From Acinetobacter rongchengensis (GTDB lineage: Bacteria; Pseudomonadota; Gammaproteobacteria; Pseudomonadales; Moraxellaceae), in the NCBI RefSeq assembly GCF_003611475.1, contig NZ_RAXT01000001.1, positions 124,001 to 188,000 on the forward strand: a DNA stretch of 64,000 nt. Reading direction: 5' to 3'. Within the stretch, counting starts at the first letter, position 1. Each line of letters begins with the position of its first letter. Position numbers and translations under genes: made by a program. Below the pieces are notes generated by a model. The model was not told the DNA's origin, did no database searches, and worked only from the letters and a program-made list of their open reading frames with translations. Positions 57,236-64,000 of this stretch are shown piece by piece.

Positions 57236-57679
57236 TTACACGATTCAATGGATAGAATAATCGATATATCCTCAAGAATTTTGAGGGGTATTACACCCCT
57301 CTACTTTTTTAACTATCTGAAAATAGAACTAACTTGAGTTTGGGATAAGATACGTTCCAGATGTATGATACACGAAACGTCAGTCGCGTTGTTTGAGGCA
57401 GGACTACATACGCCATTTACTGTTTTTGCAATACATTAAGTACATAGCGGTATTGGCCGAGTTTGCGACTGACAAATGGTTTTGCCTACTTTCCCCGAAA
57501 GAAAAGTAGGTCGAACCTGAACAAGATTGAAATATATTTCAAGCGAAGTGCAAGACGAAGTGGGTTAATACCTACATTTGACTTTAAAGAGTAAGACTCC
57601 GCCGTACATAATCTAGCTTTTTTTAACAACTTACATCAGAACTTACCCCGAACTGATGTTAAACCTAAAATTTCAACGA
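57236..57679. repeat. Non-coding, likely dispersed repeat element
   Basis: No gene is seen. An early hairpin (GAGGGGTATTACACCCCTC, about 57281-57301) is followed by a 300-bp stretch containing CCTACTTT (57485-57492) and AAAGTAGG (57503-57510) around CCCCGAAAGA. I recall similar non-coding stretches in Acinetobacter genomes, but the copy number needs a search. Confidence 0.45.
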
Positions 57680-58924
57680 TTAAACAGGATGGCTTTTTGC
57701 AATTTCTTGGCTAATCATCACCGCAGTTGCTGCTGATAATGTCCATCCCAAATGCCCATGCCCTGTATTATAAAATACCCGTTCCCGTTTACCACGCTTA
57801 ACCACTGGCATCATATTCGGCATCATTGGTCTTAAACCAGCCCAAGGAATACAATGTTCAGTTGAAATATCAAAGTTTCTATTGACCCAATCGGTCAAGG
57901 GTTGAATTCGATCAGAACGAATATCTCGGTTATAACCATTAAATTCAGCCGTTCCTGCGATACGTAAACGATTTGCACCCAAACGAGATGTCACGATTTT
58001 GGCACTTTCGTCAAGTAAACTGACCCAAGGTGCACCATTGATACTTCTTTCATCATCCAACTGCACAGTAATTGAATACCCCTTCACTGGGTAAACATTG
58101 ACACGATCACCCAATTGATTAGCCAAATGATAGCTTCCCACACCACCACAGACCACAACCGCATCTGCTCTCAATTGCTCAATGACTTTTGCTTGACCTT
58201 CTACATTTTCACCACTCGGATGATATTGAATATTCACGCCTTTGGTTGTGTGCTCAACATTGACCACTTCCATACCGAAAATATATTTCACCCCATATTT
58301 TTCAGTCGCTTTGGCTAAACCCGTGGTGAATTTATGAATATCTCCTGTCGCATCACCTGGACAATAGAACCCACCGTAATATTCACCTTTTAAGCTCGGT
58401 TCAATTCTTTTAATCTCTTCAGGACTCACCGCATGGCGCTCTAAACCACCTTTGCACAGCAAACTATTGACCCGAGTCGCCACTTCATAATCTTGCTCAG
58501 TATGATAAAAATGTAAAATGCCACGTTTTTCTAAATCAAAATGAATGCCTTCTTGTTCAGCAATGCTGAATAATCGTTGACGTGCCAAAAGCGCCATTTT
58601 TACGGTGTCTTGTGTATTGGATTCATAATGTTTGATATTGCCTAAGAATTCGGCCAACCATGCATATTTGTGCAAATCAAAAGATGGATTGAGCAATAAT
58701 GGCGCATCTTTACGCGCCATCCATTTAATGCCTTTTAATACTGTAGATTTTTGATTCCAAACCTCAGCATTGCAAGCCGATAGTTGACCGCCGTTGGCAA
58801 AAGAGGTTTCCATCGCTGGGAAAAGATGTTTATCGATTACAGTAACTTGATAGCCCAATTGAGCCAGTTCGTAGGCTGAGGTAACTCCAGTAATCCCTGA
58901 ACCAATCACAACAATATGACACAT
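57680..58924 (-). CDS. D-amino-acid dehydrogenase paralogue under glycine riboswitch
   Basis: 414 residues from ATG 58924 (AAGGAG seven bases upstream). FAD-binding IVVIGSGITGVTSAYEL, METSFANGGQLSACNAEVW, and C-terminal GLRPMMPNMMPVVKRG and GHGHLGWTLSAA put it in the DadA family. It differs from the DadA at 59299 at the entry loop, which reads SACNAEVW instead of SPGYASPW. A tandem glycine riboswitch precedes it, suggesting that glycine is the substrate or inducer. Activity on glycine is inference. Confidence 0.85.
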   Translation of the reverse strand: MCHIVVIGSGITGVTSAYELAQLGYQVTVIDKHLFPAMETSFANGGQLSACNAEVWNQKSTVLKGIKWMARKDAPLLLNPSFDLHKYAWLAEFLGNIKHYESNTQDTVKMALLARQRLFSIAEQEGIHFDLEKRGILHFYHTEQDYEVATRVNSLLCKGGLERHAVSPEEIKRIEPSLKGEYYGGFYCPGDATGDIHKFTTGLAKATEKYGVKYIFGMEVVNVEHTTKGVNIQYHPSGENVEGQAKVIEQLRADAVVVCGGVGSYHLANQLGDRVNVYPVKGYSITVQLDDERSINGAPWVSLLDESAKIVTSRLGANRLRIAGTAEFNGYNRDIRSDRIQPLTDWVNRNFDISTEHCIPWAGLRPMMPNMMPVVKRGKRERVFYNTGHGHLGWTLSAATAVMISQEIAKSHPV

Positions 58925-58976
58925 ACGCACACTCCTTTGAAAATGCAATACTTTTTTTAATGCATTATTTCAAGCA

Positions 58977-59175
58977 TGCCCCATCTGTCATGTGTACCTG
59001 AGAGCTTCGATAAAACTTAAACCATTTAAGTTTTACCATCCCCTTCGGTGAACCATTTGCTTATTTTACAATAGAATGGCTTCTCTCCAGATTTTAAAAT
59101 TATTACAGTCCTTTTGCCTGAGAGTTTCCGGGGTCGTTGCTCCTTCGGCGAGTCTACAAGAGACTTCTCTCCTGC
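58977..59175 (-). promoter_or_regulatory. Tandem glycine riboswitch
   Basis: On the minus strand aptamer 1 (59175-59106) reads GGAGAGA, CGCCGAAGGAGCAA, AACTCTCAGGCAAAAGGAC, and aptamer 2 (about 59092-58980) reads GGAGAGA, CACCGAAGGGG, a long AT stem (AAAACTTAAA with TTTAAGTTTT), GAAGCTCTCAGGT and GACAGATGGGG. These are the conserved glycine aptamer elements in the classic tandem order. Downstream, AATGCA and TGCATT may form the switching hairpin just before the ribosome site of 58924. Confidence 0.93.
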
Positions 59176-59298
59176 AATAATATTTAATTATAGTTAAGCA
59201 ACTTATATGCCATTTTCAGAAACAAATACAACACATATTGCTAGACTTGTATAAGTAAATTGGCTAAAAATCCGTTTATTTTAGCTCAAAAATACAAC

Positions 59299-60567
59299 TT
59301 AACCACTCACAGAATCATATCGGAACACATTCAAATCATCATATTCAATTTGAGGTGTTGTTCCCGAAATAATGTCAGAGAGTAACTTTGCAGAACCACA
59401 TGACATGGTCCAACCCAGTGTTCCATGTCCAGTATTGGTATAAAGATTTCGATATTTGGTTTTGCCTACAATCGGTGTACCATCAGGAGTTGCAGGTCTT
59501 AAGCCTGTCCAAAAATGTGCTTCTGAAATATCACTGGCATTGGGAAACAATTGCTGTAAAACCATCAATAAGGTATTTTCACGACTGGATTTTAAAGAAC
59601 GATCAAAACCGTTAATTTCAGCCATTCCTCCAACACGGATACGATCATCAAAGCGCGTTAAGGCGATTTTATAAGACTCATCCAGAATTGTTGAAACAGG
59701 TGATAATTCTGGGTCAATAATTTTGGTGGTAATTGAATAACCTTTCAATGGATAAACAGGTGCATCGATACCCAACTGTTTTAATATTTCATGGCTATAA
59801 CTCCCCAATGCAATCACATAAGCATCACCTTTTATTGTTGTACCCTCTTTTAATTGAATGGCTGTAATTTGGTCTGCATTTTTTTCAATAGACGTTATAG
59901 TGGTATTAAATAAGAAATTCACACCCTGCTTTGCCGCCAATTCAGCCAGTTCCGTCGTAAATTTTTGACAATCTCCAGTCTGATCATTCGGAAGTCGTAA
60001 TCCACCCACAAAATCTACCGTAGCATGTGCAAGTGCGGGCTCAGCGTTGATCACACCTTGCTTATCCAATAATTCAAATGGAACACCTTCATGCTTTAAA
60101 ACTTCGGTATCTTTACCTGCAACATCTAACTGTTCTTGCTTTCTAAATAATTGTAATGTGCCCAATTGGCGTTCATCAAAATGAATCCCTGTTTCAGCAC
60201 GTAACTCATCCAAACAATCACGGCTATATTCAGAAATCCGAACCATACGTTCTTTATTGATCTGATAGCGATCGATATTACACTCAGCTAACATACGAAC
60301 CATCCACTGATATTGAAACATATCTCCAGTGAGTTTAATCGCGAGTGGTGAATGCGGTTGGAACATCCATTTAAAGGCTTTTAAAGGAATGCCAGGAGCG
60401 GCCCAAGGAGAGGCATAACCGGGAGAAATTTGCCCAGCATTGGCAAAACTGGTTTCTAGTGCGACATTTGGCTGACGATCAATGACTTTGACTTCATGTC
60501 CTGCTTGTTTTAAATAATATGCTGACGTTGTACCTATGACACCTGCACCTAGAACGACTATATGCAT
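59299..60567 (-). CDS. dadA: D-amino-acid dehydrogenase small subunit-like flavoprotein
   Basis: 422 residues. FAD-binding [47 protein letters not shown], and [17 protein letters not shown] are diagnostic of DadA, which oxidises D-alanine and other D-amino acids and passes electrons to the respiratory chain. No dadX racemase is adjacent. The riboswitch lies downstream of its stop, so it is not controlled by it; it has its own promoter. Confidence 0.93.
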   Translation of the reverse strand: MHIVVLGAGVIGTTSAYYLKQAGHEVKVIDRQPNVALETSFANAGQISPGYASPWAAPGIPLKAFKWMFQPHSPLAIKLTGDMFQYQWMVRMLAECNIDRYQINKERMVRISEYSRDCLDELRAETGIHFDERQLGTLQLFRKQEQLDVAGKDTEVLKHEGVPFELLDKQGVINAEPALAHATVDFVGGLRLPNDQTGDCQKFTTELAELAAKQGVNFLFNTTITSIEKNADQITAIQLKEGTTIKGDAYVIALGSYSHEILKQLGIDAPVYPLKGYSITTKIIDPELSPVSTILDESYKIALTRFDDRIRVGGMAEINGFDRSLKSSRENTLLMVLQQLFPNASDISEAHFWTGLRPATPDGTPIVGKTKYRNLYTNTGHGTLGWTMSCGSAKLLSDIISGTTPQIEYDDLNVFRYDSVSG

Positions 60568-60748
60568 AATAAACCGATCCTTAAACGAATCATTCGTCTT
60601 ATAATAAAATTTTATAACTCTTGATAAATATATTTATCATTGTATAAATTTAGCACTTTTCATCTTTTTCGCAATAAAGATTTAGTGATGACCTGTCCAT
60701 TATGATCAAGAATTATGATTATCTATAATTTAAACTTAATAAAAAATA

Positions 60749-60776
60749 AAGGATATTGAGCTACCTCAATATCCTT
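60749..60776 (-). terminator. Rho-independent terminator after rodA
   Basis: AAGGATATTGAG and CTCAATATCCTT form a 12-bp stem with a 4-nt loop, with TTTATTTTTT following on the minus strand, about 35 bp after the stop. Confidence 0.93.
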
Positions 60777-60811
60777 AAAATAGAATACTTATACTTTAAT
60801 ATTTTAAATAA

Positions 60812-61948
60812 TTAACGATGCGTATGGATCGACATCACAATACCAAAACTGGCCAACAATGCAATAACTGCTGTTCCGCCATAACTCATTAAAGGTAAAG
60901 GATCACCTGTTACAGGTAAAATACCACTGACCATTCCCGAATTGACAAAGACATAGAAAAATAAAGATAATCCAATTGTCCCAGCCAATAAGCGACCATA
61001 GTTATGAAAGCAATTCAAACTGATCATTAGGCATCTAAAAATCATCGCAGCATAAAGTACAAATAAGAAGAAAACACCAATAAAACCAAACTCTTCTGCA
61101 TAGGTTGACATAATAAAGTCAGTATGGTGCTCAGGCAGATAACCCAATTGTGATTGCGTTCCTTCCAAGAAACCACGACCTGTAATCCCACCAGAACCAA
61201 TGGCAATTTTTGACTGGATAATATTCCAACCTGCACCTAAAGCATCTGATTCAGGATCAAATAAAGTCAAAATACGCTTCTTTTGATACGCTTGGAGTAC
61301 AAAAGTCCAAATCACGGGAAATGCGAGTGCTAAAGCACCCAAAGTACCAATAATCAACGTCCAAGACATGCCACTTAAAAACAGTGCAAACACACCGCCA
61401 ATGATGATCCCAATCGCTAAATCGGGCTGTAATAATGCCAATACAAAAGGGACCAACATGATGATTACAGCAACAACAATATGTCTAAACTTGGGCGGTA
61501 ATGGATTACGAGCAAAATACCAAGCCATCATCAAAGGCATAGCAAACTTCATAAATTCACTGGGTTGCATACTGCCAATACCCGGAACCGTTAACCAGCG
61601 CTTTGCACCTAAACGCACATCACCAACCAGTAACACCAAGATCAGTAATAAAATAGCAAATAGATAAAACCATGGGCTAATTGCCTGATAAACTTTCGGC
61701 GGAATTTGAGCACAAATGAATAACAGCACAAAGCCGACACCAAAACTGATCCCTTGACGTATCACCATAGATACATCTTCTGAAGATGCACTATAAACCA
61801 TCAATAAACCAAGAACGGTATTGATCATCAAAAAACCAAGCAACCAAGGATCTAAATGTAATTTATCCCATCTAGATACATTTTGATTAATGCTTATACC
61901 ATCTCGAACAGATTGGCGTAAAAACTTATACTGGGGTGATGGCGTCAT
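60812..61948 (-). CDS. mrdB: Rod-shape peptidoglycan glycosyltransferase RodA
   Basis: 378 residues, SEDS family with ten membrane segments. GLLMVYSAS, RWLTVPGIGSMQPSEFMKFA, LQPDLAIGIIIGG, YLPEHHTDFIMSTYAEEFGF (catalytic Asp region) and GMVSGILPVTGDPLPLMSYGG mark RodA rather than FtsW. The partner gene mrdA (PBP2) is not in the window. It lies after ispD on the same strand with a 100-bp gap. Confidence 0.95.
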   Translation of the reverse strand: MTPSPQYKFLRQSVRDGISINQNVSRWDKLHLDPWLLGFLMINTVLGLLMVYSASSEDVSMVIRQGISFGVGFVLLFICAQIPPKVYQAISPWFYLFAILLLILVLLVGDVRLGAKRWLTVPGIGSMQPSEFMKFAMPLMMAWYFARNPLPPKFRHIVVAVIIMLVPFVLALLQPDLAIGIIIGGVFALFLSGMSWTLIIGTLGALALAFPVIWTFVLQAYQKKRILTLFDPESDALGAGWNIIQSKIAIGSGGITGRGFLEGTQSQLGYLPEHHTDFIMSTYAEEFGFIGVFFLFVLYAAMIFRCLMISLNCFHNYGRLLAGTIGLSLFFYVFVNSGMVSGILPVTGDPLPLMSYGGTAVIALLASFGIVMSIHTHR

Positions 61949-62048
61949 GGAGAATATCTGTAGACATGCTTATTTAAGATAAAACGATCAGATAAATTTT
62001 AAGTCAGAAAATCTATCCACCAACAATAATTTTGATTTTACCCTATTT

Positions 62049-62768
62049 TCATTGCTGTGACTGTAAAATCAATTTTGCTAATTCAAGATCATCTGGATAG
62101 GTTATTTTTATATTGTCAGAACGCCCCGTAACCACATGTACAGGTTCATTTATATACTCAAGCGCACTAGCTTCATCTGTAATGACAATATCATTCGCCA
62201 AAGCACTTTCGATTGCAAATTTAAGTTTTGCAAGTGTTGATATCTGTGGTGTCTGAGCTTGCCACAATTGATCCCGACTCACAGTTTGATCAATCTGGTG
62301 TCCAGTTGCCACCAATTTCAAGGTATCACGTACGGGTATCGCCAATATAGCACTGACATCTTGCTCAATTGCAGTATTTAGCAAGTTTAGCAAACACGCA
62401 GTTGTTACACATGGTCGAGCTGCATCATGTACAAAAACCATATCTTGTGGGTCTGCAAATTTTGAAAGCGTGTTTAACGCATTTAAAACAGAATTTACTC
62501 GTTCTGCTCCCCCTAAACAAAAGTGAGCAATTTCTTTGTTGGTCAAATTGAGTGTTTGTACAAAATCATCGTGTTCACCAATCGCTAAAACATAACCTGC
62601 AAGTGGCAATTGGTTCAATCGATCAATGGTATGTTCTAATACTGTTTTATTTTCAATGATTTGATATTGTTTAAGTTCTGTTTTAGAAAAACGACTCCCT
62701 GTACCAGCAGCAGGAATAATTGCCCATATTTTACGGTTGGTCTGGCGCAGGTTCGTCTTGGTCTTCAT
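62049..62768 (-). CDS. ispD: 2-C-methyl-D-erythritol 4-phosphate cytidylyltransferase
   Basis: 239 residues. The nucleotide-binding IIPAAGTGSRF, VFVHDAARPCVT and RDQLWQAQTPQ match IspD of the MEP pathway. It overlaps ftsB by 38 bp, as in the E. coli ftsB-ispD pair, but ispF is elsewhere (9829). Confidence 0.95.
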   Translation of the reverse strand: MKTKTNLRQTNRKIWAIIPAAGTGSRFSKTELKQYQIIENKTVLEHTIDRLNQLPLAGYVLAIGEHDDFVQTLNLTNKEIAHFCLGGAERVNSVLNALNTLSKFADPQDMVFVHDAARPCVTTACLLNLLNTAIEQDVSAILAIPVRDTLKLVATGHQIDQTVSRDQLWQAQTPQISTLAKLKFAIESALANDIVITDEASALEYINEPVHVVTGRSDNIKITYPDDLELAKLILQSQQ

Positions 62769-63117
62769 TGGTTCTTAAATCAGCATTTGGGTCGATATAA
62801 ATCGGTTTGTAATGGGTACTGATGGTACTCATTTGTACAAATGTTTCGTGTGGCTTCACTAGACCGAGGTCTAAACGTGCATGTTCTTCAATGGCTTCGG
62901 CACCATTTTTTAAATCATACACTTCCGCAGCAAGAATACGGTTTCTTTCTTTTAGGTCAGTGTTTACTTCAGTTTGTTGCTGAATTTGCTGAACTAAAGC
63001 TTGGTGAGGGAAATATCCCCCCTCACCAAACCAGAAGCGATACTGTAGGACTGCGATAATCAATATCGCAATCACTAAGATCACTTTACTTGAAGTTGTT
63101 TTAAATACTTCTAACAT
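62731..63117 (-). CDS. ftsB: Cell division protein FtsB
   Basis: 128 residues: one N-terminal membrane span (VILVIAILIIAVLQYRFWFG), then a coiled coil (VQQIQQQTEVNTDLKERN) and the family GAEAIEEHARLDLGLVKPHETF motif. It acts with FtsQ and FtsL in the divisome. 15 bp after eno, overlapping ispD. Confidence 0.93.
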   Translation of the reverse strand: MLEVFKTTSSKVILVIAILIIAVLQYRFWFGEGGYFPHQALVQQIQQQTEVNTDLKERNRILAAEVYDLKNGAEAIEEHARLDLGLVKPHETFVQMSTISTHYKPIYIDPNADLRTNEDQDEPAPDQP

Positions 63118-63132
63118 GAGCCATTCAAAGAA

Positions 63133-64000
<868 letters not shown>

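Overview
The window is chromosomal DNA of an AT-rich gammaproteobacterium, almost certainly Acinetobacter (Moraxellaceae). This rests on protein character (Acinetobacter-type LpxB, Mfd, CpoB and AccB/AccC), the low GC content, the hupB-ppiD and iscRSUA-hscBA-fdx layouts, and small dispersed repeats in the intergenic gaps. I see no insertion sequence, tRNA, rRNA or CRISPR array. Genus assignment is inference from sequence character; no search was run.

Layout. 1-9.7 kb: 3' part of a DUF2797 gene; lpxB (lipid A); a Fur-box-controlled iron operon (TonB receptor, DUF3649, PepSY membrane protein, DUF3325); a TauE/SafE exporter; DAHP synthase; a phosphatase-like protein. 9.8-15.6 kb: ispF, a secreted hypothetical, ppiD, hupB, a phasin and a membrane-anchored coiled-coil protein. 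15.6-21.3 kb: complete isc Fe-S operon with two IscR-type boxes and two strong internal hairpins. 21.3-31.5 kb: class III cyclase, HIT protein, mfd, two unknown small genes, a DyP peroxidase, and an oxidoreductase-rraA-tandem GST operon. 31.7-36.4 kb: rpsT, a phosphatase, cysQ, a YrfG-like nucleotidase with hslR, and recA. 36.4-39.5 kb: a type VI secretion cargo module (PAAR protein, VRR-NUC nuclease, DUF3396 immunity protein, one unknown protein) lying between recA and recX. 39.6-45.2 kb: recX, 4.5S RNA, cpoB, a 1.2-kb gene-free stretch, aroQ-accB-accC. 45.2-52.8 kb: secreted hypothetical, MASE1-GGDEF protein, amidase, and a cobalamin late-assembly operon (2H phosphoesterase, cobU, cobT, cobC, cobS). 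53.2-64 kb: glnS, ppiB-lpxH, a nitroreductase, two D-amino-acid dehydrogenase paralogues with a tandem glycine riboswitch in front of one, rodA, ispD, ftsB and the 3' part of eno.

Most of the window is housekeeping. The points that stand out are the T6SS effector/immunity cassette, the tandem glycine riboswitch controlling a DadA paralogue, a 2H phosphoesterase coupled to cobU whose GTG start lies in a perfect hairpin, a terminator-shaped leader before glnS, and the dispersed non-coding repeats.

Many genes have non-ATG or internal starts. Where a ribosome site or family alignment decided the start I say so, and coordinates follow that choice rather than the longest open frame.
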